64,000 nt of DNA from assembly GCA_035536775.1 (NCBI GenBank), contig DATLNM010000037.1, positions 62,001 to 126,000 of the forward strand. The letters are read 5' to 3'. Made by a program: the position numbers and the translations under genes. Shown here in pieces: positions 8,423 to 16,590 of the stretch; within the stretch, counting starts at the first letter, position 1; each line of letters starts with the position of its first letter. The notes beneath the pieces are model-generated. The model searched no databases, was not told the DNA's origin, and saw only the letters and a list, made by a program, of their open reading frames with translations. Source of the stretch: DATLNM01 sp035536775 (GTDB taxonomy: Bacteria > Actinomycetota > CADDZG01 > WHSQ01).

Positions 8423-9144
8423 CGGATCGACCTTCGCAAGAGCAGTCAGACGCTCTTGCCGAGAAGAACGCGTTCATCGCGGTCTTTGCTCACGACCTTA
8501 AGTCGCCGATGGCGATCATTGGGGGCTTCGCCGAGACGCTCGTCGATTCGTGGGACAGGTTCGATGACAACACGCGCAAGGATTTCGTCAGGCGCATCGG
8601 CAAGAGCATCGCGTCGCTCTCCAAGCTCGTCGACGACGTCCTCCAGGTGACCCGGATCGAGGGTGGAACCCTCGAGTACGACCTGGTGGACGTGGACCTC
8701 GTTGCACTGGTGGCCGAAGCCACCCGGGATGCATCCCTCGGAGACGCCACCGCCAGGATGAAGACCGTGCTCGCTGCCGATACCCCGGCGGTGCGAGCCG
8801 ACCCCGATCGAGTGTGGCTCGTCTTGCTCAATCTGCTGTCGAACGCGGCGAAGTTCTCATCTGAGTCTGAGATCGTCGTAGAGGTCGTGCCGCGCTCTGG
8901 ATCCGTCGAGGTCTCCGTCGTCGATCGAGGGGTTGGGATCAGACCCAACGACCTTCCCCGCGTGTTCGACAAGTTCGCTGCGATAGAGCCGCCAAAAGGG
9001 GGGAAGCCGAAGGGAACGGGGCTCGGTCTCTACATCTGTAAAGCCATCATCGAGGCACAGGACGGTACCCTCACCGCCGCCAGCGAGCCGGGCGAAGGAT
9101 CGACGTTCACCTTCACCCTGCCCGTCGCAGGAGGAGGCAGCTAG
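8419..9144 (+). CDS. sensorless histidine kinase
   Basis: A 241-residue histidine kinase catalytic core. The HisKA domain has the phosphoacceptor in FAHDLKSPMAIIGG. The HATPase domain has N-box LLNLLSNAAKF, G1 DRGVGIRPNDL and G2 GTGLGLYICKAI. There is no transmembrane helix or PAS/GAF domain; only about 17 residues precede the dimerisation helix. The frame is open far upstream inside asd, but the TTG at 8419 overlaps the asd stop (TTGA) and fits the domain boundary. No response regulator is adjacent; the only one in the window is at 35.8 kb. It may instead have lost or never had its own sensor, with input from a partner protein. Confidence 0.85.
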   Translation: MTDRPSQEQSDALAEKNAFIAVFAHDLKSPMAIIGGFAETLVDSWDRFDDNTRKDFVRRIGKSIASLSKLVDDVLQVTRIEGGTLEYDLVDVDLVALVAEATRDASLGDATARMKTVLAADTPAVRADPDRVWLVLLNLLSNAAKFSSESEIVVEVVPRSGSVEVSVVDRGVGIRPNDLPRVFDKFAAIEPPKGGKPKGTGLGLYICKAIIEAQDGTLTAASEPGEGSTFTFTLPVAGGGS

Positions 9145-9214
9145 CGTCAGCCAAGATGCGGTAGCTCGTCATTTCGAGCATGAGTTCACGAGCCTCCAGT
9201 CCGGCGACCTCGAT

Positions 9215-10036
9215 ATGGACTCTTCGGAGCTCCTCGAGTTCTTCTTCGTCTCCCGTACCGGTATCGACCCGGGGCTCGACGGCGTCGTCGCCGACCCCTA
9301 TGTAACTGATATGTCGGACCTGCCCGATGGGTATCGACCCGATACAAGCTTCGTGCGCGGCAAGGTGGTCCTCGATGCCGGCTGTGGACCGGGACGGTTC
9401 ACGCGCGTGGCTGCGAACGCAGGAGCAGCTTTCGTTGTCGGCCTCGATGTTGCTGGTCACCTCGCTCGTACCGCGCGGCGTTGCGCCGACCTTCCCAACG
9501 TCGCTCTGGTCCAAGGCTCGGTGCTAGCTCCACCTTTCAAGGAAGGTGCGTTCGACTTCGCCTTTTCGATCGGGGTTCTGCACCACACCGACGATCCTGA
9601 ACGGGGTGTGGCAGAGCTGAGCCGCGTTGTGACTCCCTCGGGCTCACTGTCTATTTGGGTTTACCCCCCGGACTACTGGGGTGGCCGGCTACGCGGACCC
9701 GTCAACCGGTTCATTCACGGCCGATTGCGGAGATGGGAGCCTCAGAGGGCGTGGCGGTTCTGCAGCCGTTATCTCTTCGCGCTCGGTCGCATCCAGCTGC
9801 GCCTCGCTGCTCGACGCTGGACCAAGATCCTGTGTGCGCCTCTCTTCCTGGTCTCCGTCCCTCGTCACCCGAGCCCAGAGGTGATGCGCGTGACGATCTT
9901 TGACTACTTCGCGGCGCCGGTCATCTCGACGCATACCTTCGAGGAGGTCGAGTCATGGCTGCGCGTAGCCGGGTTGTCCGATGTATCCCGGAGTTCGGTG
10001 CCGGCCGGCTGCCTCGCCAGAGGATCGAGCCTGTAG
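9215..10036 (+). CDS. class I SAM-dependent methyltransferase
   Basis: At least 273 residues. Motif I is VLDAGCGPGRFTRVAA, the post-I acidic residue is in VVGLDVA, and FSIGVLHHTDDPERGV marks the Methyltransf_11 family. The C-terminal half is typical of SAM methyltransferases found in lipid or glycan pathways, but the substrate cannot be read. The reading frame stays open upstream past the kinase stop, and the residues there (ARHFEHEFTSL) look coding, yet contain no ATG, GTG or TTG. The true start may therefore be non-canonical, or translation may begin at the ATG given. Confidence 0.8.
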   Translation: MDSSELLEFFFVSRTGIDPGLDGVVADPYVTDMSDLPDGYRPDTSFVRGKVVLDAGCGPGRFTRVAANAGAAFVVGLDVAGHLARTARRCADLPNVALVQGSVLAPPFKEGAFDFAFSIGVLHHTDDPERGVAELSRVVTPSGSLSIWVYPPDYWGGRLRGPVNRFIHGRLRRWEPQRAWRFCSRYLFALGRIQLRLAARRWTKILCAPLFLVSVPRHPSPEVMRVTIFDYFAAPVISTHTFEEVESWLRVAGLSDVSRSSVPAGCLARGSSL

Positions 10037-10056
10037 TTGATGCGATGGGTCCTTGG

Positions 10057-10130
10057 TCGGGAAGGGGGGACTTGAACCCCCGACCTCTGCGTCCCGAACG
10101 CAGCGCGCTGCCAAACTGCGCCACTTCCCG
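10057..10130 (-). tRNA. tRNA-Pro (anticodon CGG)
   Basis: A 74-base tRNA on the minus strand: acceptor CGGGAAG/CTTCCCG, discriminator A, D-arm TGGCGCAGTTTGGCAGCGC, anticodon stem-loop CTGCGTTCGGGACGCAG with anticodon CGG (reads CCG), T-loop GTTCAAGTC. CCA is not encoded. Confidence 0.95.
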
Positions 10131-10241
10131 TTCCCCCCAGCATAAGCCCATGACTTGCGGAGGATGGAGATGGCAGTCAGGTGCCCTAGCCAGCCCCTTC
10201 GTCTTCGTGTCATGGTTGGGTGAATCGAGATAGGAGGACAC

Positions 10242-11708
10242 ATGCGGAATCCGACGCGCTTCCGGCCGATCGCGCTGCTCATCTTGCTCGCACTCCTGCC
10301 GCTCGCCGTTCCTTCCCCTGCGGCCGCCGCTCGCCCACCTTGTCTCGGACAGCGCGCGACCGTGCTCGGAACGGGAGGAAACGACGAGCTCGTCGGCACG
10401 CGCAGAGCGGACGTCATCGTAGGTCTGGGCGGCGACGACTTCATCAGTGGCGGCGGGGGGAACGACATCATCTGTGGCGGCACCGGTGTCGACTCGATCT
10501 CCGGTGGAGGTGGTGTGGACCGCGTCGTCGCCGGCAAAGGGGACGACCTGCTTTCCGGTGACGGCGGAGACGACCGTCTGCTCGGGGGAGCGGGATTCGA
10601 TCTTCTGTTCTACGGGACTTCGCCGGTCGGGGTGAACGTCGACCTTCCCAACGGGATCTCCACCGGCCAGGGACGTGACACTCTGCGCAGCGTCGAGCAC
10701 GTGGCGGGCAGCCCGCTTGCAGATCACATCATCGGTACCGACGACTTCACGATCGCATTCGGCGGTGAGGGCAATGACGTCATCGAAGGTCGTGGCTTCA
10801 TCGATTTTCTCGTGGGTGAAGGCGGCGACGATCAGATCTTGGGTGGCGAAGGCTTCGATTTCATGGTGTTTTCGTCTGCCCCCGGTCCCGTCGGAGTAGA
10901 CCTGTCGGCAGGTACCGCGACGGGTGAGGGCAACGACGTCCTGGCGGAAGTCGAGTCACTCTTGGGGAGTCCCTTCGATGACACCCTCATAGGGGACGGT
11001 GGCTCGAATTTTCTCTACGGGGCCGAAGGTAACGACTCCCTCGACGGAGGCGGCGGATCGGATGCAGCCCTCTACTGGTTCGCGACGCAAGCCGTAACGG
11101 TCGATCTCTCCGCCGGAACCGCGACCGGCGACGGCAGCGACACGCTCACCGGCATCGAGAACCTTTTCGGCTCGGAGGGCTTCGGCGACACCCTCATCGG
11201 GAATGAGAGCCATAACTATCTCGACGGTGATGCGGGCAACGATCAGCTTTCCGGCGGAGGTGGCGACGATTGGATCGTGGGCGGTCCGGGCGACGACCAT
11301 GTCGACGGCGGTGAAGGCGACTATGACCTCGCAGACTTCATCGGACCCGCGGCGGTAGATGCGAACCTGGAACGAGGGACCGCCACCGGTGAAGGTAACG
11401 ACGTGCTCGTGTCGCTGGAGGCGTTATATGGCACGGAGCACAATGATGTTCTCGTCGGCGATGGAGGGATCAACTATCTGTTCGGGTGGTTCGGCGATGA
11501 TCAGCTGTCCGGTGGCGCGAACAACGATTTCCTTGACGGTGAAAACGGAGCGGATCTAGCGGACGGTGGAGAGGGGTTCGATAATTGCCTGAACCTCGAG
11601 TCGGCCCCGCTGGCATGCGAAGGCACCACCGCGTCACCCTTGCATCCGCTCGCTGCGTACTCGGCTTCGGCGCAGTCGGTCAGATCGTTCCGTCCACCGC
11701 GTCAGTGA
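10242..11708 (+). CDS. secreted RTX (hemolysin-type calcium-binding) repeat protein
   Basis: A 488-residue protein with a Sec signal peptide (RPIALLILLALLPLAVPSPAAAA). It contains many GGxGxDxxxG nonapeptides (GLGGDDFISGGGGNDIICGG and others), which form calcium-bound parallel beta-rolls in the RTX family. Beyond the nonapeptides, a longer unit of about 70-90 residues recurs four times, each starting near V-x-V/A-[DN]-L and containing GTATGEGNDVL and DDTLIGDGG-like segments. A good Shine-Dalgarno AGGAGG (10232-10237) precedes the ATG. The N-terminal signal peptide argues against the type I C-terminal export route, and no type I transporter is nearby. The ligand or enzymatic partner is unknown. 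Confidence 0.88.
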   Translation: MRNPTRFRPIALLILLALLPLAVPSPAAAARPPCLGQRATVLGTGGNDELVGTRRADVIVGLGGDDFISGGGGNDIICGGTGVDSISGGGGVDRVVAGKGDDLLSGDGGDDRLLGGAGFDLLFYGTSPVGVNVDLPNGISTGQGRDTLRSVEHVAGSPLADHIIGTDDFTIAFGGEGNDVIEGRGFIDFLVGEGGDDQILGGEGFDFMVFSSAPGPVGVDLSAGTATGEGNDVLAEVESLLGSPFDDTLIGDGGSNFLYGAEGNDSLDGGGGSDAALYWFATQAVTVDLSAGTATGDGSDTLTGIENLFGSEGFGDTLIGNESHNYLDGDAGNDQLSGGGGDDWIVGGPGDDHVDGGEGDYDLADFIGPAAVDANLERGTATGEGNDVLVSLEALYGTEHNDVLVGDGGINYLFGWFGDDQLSGGANNDFLDGENGADLADGGEGFDNCLNLESAPLACEGTTASPLHPLAAYSASAQSVRSFRPPRQ

Positions 11709-11712
11709 TGGT

Positions 11713-13338
11713 CTAAGGCCGCAAGCGACCCTCGACCGTAAAGGGGAACGAGAAGTAGCGGCCTCTGTTACCCAGCTTGTCTCGGAGGCCCGCGGCGTAG
11801 AAGCGATAAGTCGCGCCGCTCCGCAATGGTCGTGACGGCGTGAACGTGAGCACCCGCGGAGTGAACAGACGCAGGGTGCCCCTAACATGGGGCGTTCCGA
11901 GAGAGAGGTGGACCCTGGTCGGGTCGATGCTCGCGGGATCGATCGCTTCGTCGAAGCGGATGACGATCCGGATGCCGCGCCCTACTCCGACTGCCCCTCT
12001 GTCCGGGGTGAGGTGCACCGGTGTCGGACCTCGAGCGTCGGCCTCTGCCCTCGCAGCGAACGACTCGAGTCCTTGGCCACCATCACTACCTACCGCCGCG
12101 ATGGCGTACCGGTAGTGGGTGGCGTGGGCGGTTTCGATGTCGGTGTATCCCACGGTTTCGGCGGGAAGGTGGGCGAGCTCCCTGTAGGGCTCGCCTTGAC
12201 GGGCCCGGTACAAGATCCATCCCTGGGCCCCCGGGATGGGCTCCCATGCCAGAGCGATCTCACCTTGGGCGCGTGACTCGATCTCGGGCTTTAGGGCCTG
12301 TGGCGTCGGGGTGATGACGAATCGACCCCACACGAACCTGTGGTCGGAGTACCGATAGTTCCTGGGATGCAGCGTTCCTGCGTGTGGGCCCGCCCACCCC
12401 GGGTGATCCGCATGGGCTTCGGCAACGAGGGCCCCCGAGGTGAAGAGGTAGTCGATGCGCGTGCGACGCTTGCGTTCCGACGCATCGCACACCATCGTCG
12501 TGCGCTTCTGCTCGTGCGTCCATTCCCGCGTCATGAACATCCCATGGCTACGATGCCATGACCTGACAGCGTCGCTGTAGGCGCGCCCTCCGTCGGAGGG
12601 ATCGGTCAGCAACAGCCACCAATCGTTGGGAGCGGACTCTTCGTTGCGATCACACTCGCGCAGCTCGGTAGTGGCGCGGCGGTTGAAGTCGCCGCCGATG
12701 ATGACCGCGCCCATCTCATCGGCCAACTGGGTGCGAAGCTCGGTGATGTTCTGTTCCACGCAGTTCCTCTTGTTGCTGGTGCGGTAGTTCTTGGCGAAGT
12801 GGATGCCCGCAACCGTCACCAACGCCGACGTGTTCACGTCTACGAGGCGCGCGATCGGATAGTCACGATTGGCTCGGCCGTCGGTCGGGGTTTCAGCGGT
12901 CGTGCAAACATCGCCCCATTGTTCGAACGACTCGAGTTGCAGCGTGTTGCTATTGAAGATGATCGAGGCAGCCAGCTCAGGTTCCCCTGCGATCTTGTAT
13001 TTGTAGTCGGGATAGCGCTGGCGAAGGAGGCGTTCGAAGATCTCCAAGTTGGAGGGACGCATCTCTTCGATGATCACGACGTCTGGTGGCATCACCGCCC
13101 CGGTGCTTCCACCGTCGAACGCGGGGGGGCGGAACCGCAGCGCTCGCCCCAGCTCGAACATCGCCAGGAATCGCTTGAGTCCGAGCACACGCTGCTGCTT
13201 GGCGTTGACCGCCACGACCGAGATCTGCCCTGGAGGGCTGAGGCGATGCGGCGGCGGACCCTGACGGCGCGCGCCTACACCCCCGATGCTTGTGGCCACG
13301 AGGAGCGACGCGACGAAAAGAACCAAGATCTTTCGCAT
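11713..13338 (-). CDS. secreted endonuclease/exonuclease/phosphatase-fold protein with FN3 and Big_5-like domains
   Basis: A 541-residue protein. The start at 13338 gives a clear signal peptide (MRKILVLFVASLLVATSIGG); upstream in-frame codons are discarded for that reason. Residues about 30-330 form an EEP (DNase I-like) domain with IIEEMRP, GIHFAKN, GGDFNRR, RIDYLF and YSDHRFVW, the expected Glu, Asn/Asp and Asp-His catalytic residues. Then come an FN3-like domain (about 340-430) and a C-terminal Ig-like Big_5 domain (about 440-535). Known relatives are extracellular nucleases or phosphodiesterases; which substrate applies is not readable. It lies 10 bases downstream of a metallophosphoesterase gene, so the two may be an operon for extracellular phosphoester breakdown. 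Confidence 0.85.
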   Translation of the reverse strand: MRKILVLFVASLLVATSIGGVGARRQGPPPHRLSPPGQISVVAVNAKQQRVLGLKRFLAMFELGRALRFRPPAFDGGSTGAVMPPDVVIIEEMRPSNLEIFERLLRQRYPDYKYKIAGEPELAASIIFNSNTLQLESFEQWGDVCTTAETPTDGRANRDYPIARLVDVNTSALVTVAGIHFAKNYRTSNKRNCVEQNITELRTQLADEMGAVIIGGDFNRRATTELRECDRNEESAPNDWWLLLTDPSDGGRAYSDAVRSWHRSHGMFMTREWTHEQKRTTMVCDASERKRRTRIDYLFTSGALVAEAHADHPGWAGPHAGTLHPRNYRYSDHRFVWGRFVITPTPQALKPEIESRAQGEIALAWEPIPGAQGWILYRARQGEPYRELAHLPAETVGYTDIETAHATHYRYAIAAVGSDGGQGLESFAARAEADARGPTPVHLTPDRGAVGVGRGIRIVIRFDEAIDPASIDPTRVHLSLGTPHVRGTLRLFTPRVLTFTPSRPLRSGATYRFYAAGLRDKLGNRGRYFSFPFTVEGRLRP

Positions 13339-13348
13339 GACGGGCACC

Positions 13349-14230
13349 TTATGTGAGAGGTGGGCCCAATCGGAGGATGGTCGCCTCGGGTCTGCAGTTG
13401 AAGCGGATGGGGGCGTATCTGCCCGTGCCGAGCCCCGGACTGACATGCAGCCACATCGCCCCGATCTGATGAGGCCCCGCCGCGAGGGCCGCCGGCAGCG
13501 TGCAGTTGGTAACGATCGCCCCCATCATGGGGACTCGGACCTGCCCGCCGTGCGTATGGCCGGCAAGTGCCAGATCGAAGCCGGCAAGGGCGACGTTCGA
13601 GACGAGGTCGGGCGCGTGCATCACGGCGATGGCGAGATCGTCCCCCGGCATCCGCGTCAGATGATCGGTCCGGTGCCGGCCGAGGTAGGGGTCGTCGACG
13701 CCACAAAGCCGGACGCGCCCGAGATCGGTCTCCAGCACCTCGGTCGAGTTCGTGAGCGGAACCCATCCCGCTGCTTTCAGGCCTGTCTCGAGATCACCCG
13801 TCGCTGCGGCGCGCGCCGACCGCTGCTCCCGCCCAGGGTGGAGATACTTCAGATAGGTCTCGAATCTCGCCTGGTAGTAGTCGTGCGAGCCGAGCACGTA
13901 GAAGCTCCCCCACCGCCCCTCGAGGCCGCCGAGGGCCTCCACCGCAGGGGCGATCCCCGAGTCGTCGTTGATGAGGTCCCCGGTAGCGATCACGAGGTCG
14001 GGTTGGGAGGAGATGCGCTCGGGCAACGACCGCACCCAGCGGGCCCTGGCGGTATCGGAGGCGCTGAGATGCGTGTCCGAGACGTGCAGGACGGTTACCG
14101 GCGGCACCTGCGCCCCACCCACGAGCCGGTGCTCGACGAGCCGGAAGAGGTACGGCTCGAGGAAGCTGTATGTCGCCCCGGCCGCGCCCAGCCCGACCGC
14201 CGTGCCCAGAAACGTCTTCGCTCTCATCAC
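13349..14230 (-). CDS. membrane-anchored metallophosphoesterase (YkuE-like)
   Basis: A 293-residue calcineurin-type phosphoesterase with an N-terminal hydrophobic anchor (residues about 6-28). Metal-binding motifs in order are VLHVSDTHLS, ATGDLINDD, GSHDYY, MHAPDL and LAGHTHGGQ. The third motif is GSHD rather than the usual GNHD, so the Asn metal/phosphate ligand is replaced by Ser; activity may still be kept. Relatives act on lipid or nucleotide phosphoesters. It is upstream of the EEP gene on the same strand and divergent from the RsbU gene. Confidence 0.85.
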   Translation of the reverse strand: MMRAKTFLGTAVGLGAAGATYSFLEPYLFRLVEHRLVGGAQVPPVTVLHVSDTHLSASDTARARWVRSLPERISSQPDLVIATGDLINDDSGIAPAVEALGGLEGRWGSFYVLGSHDYYQARFETYLKYLHPGREQRSARAAATGDLETGLKAAGWVPLTNSTEVLETDLGRVRLCGVDDPYLGRHRTDHLTRMPGDDLAIAVMHAPDLVSNVALAGFDLALAGHTHGGQVRVPMMGAIVTNCTLPAALAAGPHQIGAMWLHVSPGLGTGRYAPIRFNCRPEATILRLGPPLT

Positions 14231-14258
14231 CCAAGGCTAAGCCAGGCATACTCGCGCG

Positions 14259-15869
14259 GTGAGATTGTCGCTCCGCTGGAAGCTCGTCGGGGGCTTCGGC
14301 CTGATGCTCACCCTGATAGCCGTCCTGGGATGGGTCACTTACGCGCTCTTCGGGTCGTTCCGAAACGTCCAGAGGAAGGTCTTCAACGACGCCATCCCCG
14401 GACTCATCGCGGTCGACGAGATGGTTCGGTCCTATACCGCCCAGTCCGCCGCGGTGCGTGGCTATCTGATCGGTAGCGAGATCGCCCTGCTCGACCAGTA
14501 CAACAACGAGGTCTCGGTGACCGACCTCTGGGACGAGCGCGCGGCATCGCTGTTCACAGCGGCCGACGAGCGGCGCAAGCTCGATCAGCTCGAGGCCGCG
14601 GGCGAGGAATTCCAGGATCTCGTCGACAACGAAGTCATCCCACTTGCACGCGAAGGAAAGCGTTCACAGGCGTTCCGCGTCCTCAGCCAGGAGGGCACGC
14701 CTCTAATCGCGCGCATCGAGACGCTCGGGGGTGAGCTCGCGAACGCCCAGGACTTGGTCGTCTCCGAGAGCCAGACCGAGCTGAGGTTGAGGGCGAACCA
14801 GACCCTCGTCATCCTGCTGATCGTGACGGTCTCGGCGTTGGGCATAGGGGTGTTCCTCGCAGTGGTCTTGCCGCGCCGGTTGTCGAGGAACATCTCGAAG
14901 CTCGTCGAAGCAACGCGCGCGATCGGACGTGGTGACTTCAATCAGACGATCGACATCCGATCCGGTGACGAGGTCGAGGAGCTTGCCGGACGATTACGTG
15001 AGATGCAGTCGGGACTCCAGAGGCTCCAGCAGCTCGCGCTCCAAGACAAAGAGCTCGAGATCGCGGCGTCGATCCAACACAACCTCTTGCAACGCACCCT
15101 GCCCGACCCGCCGGGGATCAAGCTCGTTCCGTCGCAGCGCTTGGCGAACCTCGTCGGGGGGGATTGGTACGACGTCGACCTGTCAGGACGCCTCCTCACG
15201 GTCGTCGTCGGTGACGCGTCCGGCAAAGGCATCGCCGCGGCATTGATGGCGACGGTTGCTCTCTCGGTGCTGCGCGCCGAGCGCGGACTCGGAGCGGGGC
15301 CCAAGAGGATCCTGGAACGAGCCAACCAGGCACTCAAGGACGCGACCGACCCTGAGTCCTTCACGACGTGCGTTTACGCGACGATCGATCACGTCTCGGG
15401 TGAGGTGCGATTGCTCAACATGGGCCACACCTCACCTTTCGTTCTCCAGGCTCACGACGAGGCCGGTCCCCGCGGTTACTACGTGGAGGGCCCCCGGAAC
15501 CGGGTTCTCGGGTGGTGGGATGACCCGGGTGTCGTCGAGACGGTTCTGACCTTGAGCCCAGGCGATCGAATCGTCTTCTACACGGACGGCTTCCTCGAGG
15601 CGAAATCCGCCGAGGGCGAGGTTTTCGGAGAGCATCGTCTGGCCGATGCACTCTTCGCCCTCTCCCCGCTCGGGTGCGAGACGATCGTCGACGAGCTGCT
15701 GGCAGATGTGGAGCGGTTCGCAGCGGGTAAGCTCGACGACGACCTCACGATGCTCGTTCTGGAGTTCCGGGGCCTGGAATCTCAGGATCTGGAATCTCAG
15801 GGCAGCCCTGCCCGGGCCGGCATCTCTGTCGAGCAAACAGGAGAACAAGCGTGGCCCAGCAGAAGATAG
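14259..15869 (+). CDS. RsbU-type PP2C phosphatase with CHASE3-like sensor and HAMP
   Basis: A 536-residue membrane signalling protein. TM1 lies at about residues 9-31. A helical extracytoplasmic CHASE3-like domain (about 35-180) includes AAVRGYLIGSE. TM2 is at about 182-205 and a HAMP domain at 207-258. A short coiled coil leads into a SpoIIE/PP2C phosphatase domain (about 285-515) with GDWYDVD, GDASGKGIAAALMA, MGHTSPFVL and FYTDGFLEA. The family dephosphorylates anti-anti-sigma factors, and the anti-anti-sigma gene rsbV overlaps its 3' end by 19 bases. GTG start at 14259. The matching anti-sigma kinase (RsbW) is not in the window. Confidence 0.9.
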   Translation: MRLSLRWKLVGGFGLMLTLIAVLGWVTYALFGSFRNVQRKVFNDAIPGLIAVDEMVRSYTAQSAAVRGYLIGSEIALLDQYNNEVSVTDLWDERAASLFTAADERRKLDQLEAAGEEFQDLVDNEVIPLAREGKRSQAFRVLSQEGTPLIARIETLGGELANAQDLVVSESQTELRLRANQTLVILLIVTVSALGIGVFLAVVLPRRLSRNISKLVEATRAIGRGDFNQTIDIRSGDEVEELAGRLREMQSGLQRLQQLALQDKELEIAASIQHNLLQRTLPDPPGIKLVPSQRLANLVGGDWYDVDLSGRLLTVVVGDASGKGIAAALMATVALSVLRAERGLGAGPKRILERANQALKDATDPESFTTCVYATIDHVSGEVRLLNMGHTSPFVLQAHDEAGPRGYYVEGPRNRVLGWWDDPGVVETVLTLSPGDRIVFYTDGFLEAKSAEGEVFGEHRLADALFALSPLGCETIVDELLADVERFAAGKLDDDLTMLVLEFRGLESQDLESQGSPARAGISVEQTGEQAWPSRR

Positions 15870-16204
15870 ACATCGACATCTCGGACGCGTCGGACTACCG
15901 GGTCCTTAAGCCGACTGGCGACCTCGACGTCTACACGGTTGGGTCGCTGCGCGACGCCATCGGGATGATGATCGAGGAGGCCACGACCAAAGTCGTCGTG
16001 GACCTCGACGGCGTGCCGTTCATGGATTCCTCAGGCCTCGGTGCACTCATGGGCGGTGTCAGGCGCCTGCGGGAGGCCGGCGGTGACCTTGCGATCGCTT
16101 GCACACGTGAACAGCATCTGAAGCTGTTCAACATCACCGGCTTCGGCGAAGGGGTGTCGATCTCCCCGACCGTCGACGAGGCCGCGAAGGGCTTCCGCGT
16201 CTAG
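15851..16204 (+). CDS. anti-anti-sigma factor (STAS domain)
   Basis: A 117-residue STAS-domain protein of the RsbV/SpoIIAA family. The phosphorylatable Ser lies in the conserved VPFMDSSGLGALMGG loop (about residues 55-65). GTG start, overlapping the upstream PP2C gene by 19 bases; the pairing phosphatase plus target is the standard partner-switch arrangement. When unphosphorylated it should bind and sequester an anti-sigma kinase encoded elsewhere. Confidence 0.92.
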   Translation: MAQQKIDIDISDASDYRVLKPTGDLDVYTVGSLRDAIGMMIEEATTKVVVDLDGVPFMDSSGLGALMGGVRRLREAGGDLAIACTREQHLKLFNITGFGEGVSISPTVDEAAKGFRV

Positions 16205-16512
16205 CGCTTCTTGCGCGTCGCAGGTGCCTTACGGGCCGGCGTCTTCTTTGAAGTGGCTTTCTTCGCGGTGGTCTTCTTGGCGGTGGTTTTCTTGGCAGGC
16301 GTCTTCTTGGCCGGCGTCTTCGTCGGTGCGCTCACAACTGCTGCAGGCGCCTCCTCAACAGCCATGAGCTGTTGGGCGACAGGATGTATCACCGGCTTGA
16401 GCTCGTCATCGTCGCGCGTCCGGGCGCGCCGCAGCGTGGCTACGAACAGCATCGTGAAAACGGAGATCAACGCCGACGTCACCGCCACAAGGATCAGCTG
16501 CGATGAAGTCAT
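16201..16512 (-). CDS. small membrane protein with histone-H1-like Lys/Ala/Pro tail
   Basis: A 103-residue protein: one N-terminal transmembrane helix (residues about 6-27, ILVAVTSALISVFTMLFVAT), a short acidic/neutral linker, then about 40 residues of KKTPAKK/KKTTAKK repeats ending in ARKAPATRKKR. The tail resembles eukaryotic H1 and actinobacterial HU/Lsr2-type basic tails and could bind DNA, RNA or anionic polymers. The repeats are reflected in DNA as imperfect copies of a CTTCTTGGC-type unit (16230-16320). Function unknown. Convergent with rsbV, stops overlapping by 4 bases. Confidence 0.75.
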   Translation of the reverse strand: MTSSQLILVAVTSALISVFTMLFVATLRRARTRDDDELKPVIHPVAQQLMAVEEAPAAVVSAPTKTPAKKTPAKKTTAKKTTAKKATSKKTPARKAPATRKKR

Positions 16513-16590
16513 GGGACACTCCTTGGGCTTGGCGGGACTTATGAAATCGGGCGCCGTGACGCGTCGCTATCTTAGGGGAACGAGGATGTC

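Noticed and set aside
10400..11600. DNA repeats in the RTX gene as a recombination element
   Set aside because: They follow codon-level repetition of GGxGxD nonapeptides and longer protein modules.
16230..16320. Tandem DNA repeat as a CRISPR or VNTR
   Set aside because: The repeats encode the Lys/Ala/Pro tail in frame and have no spacer structure.
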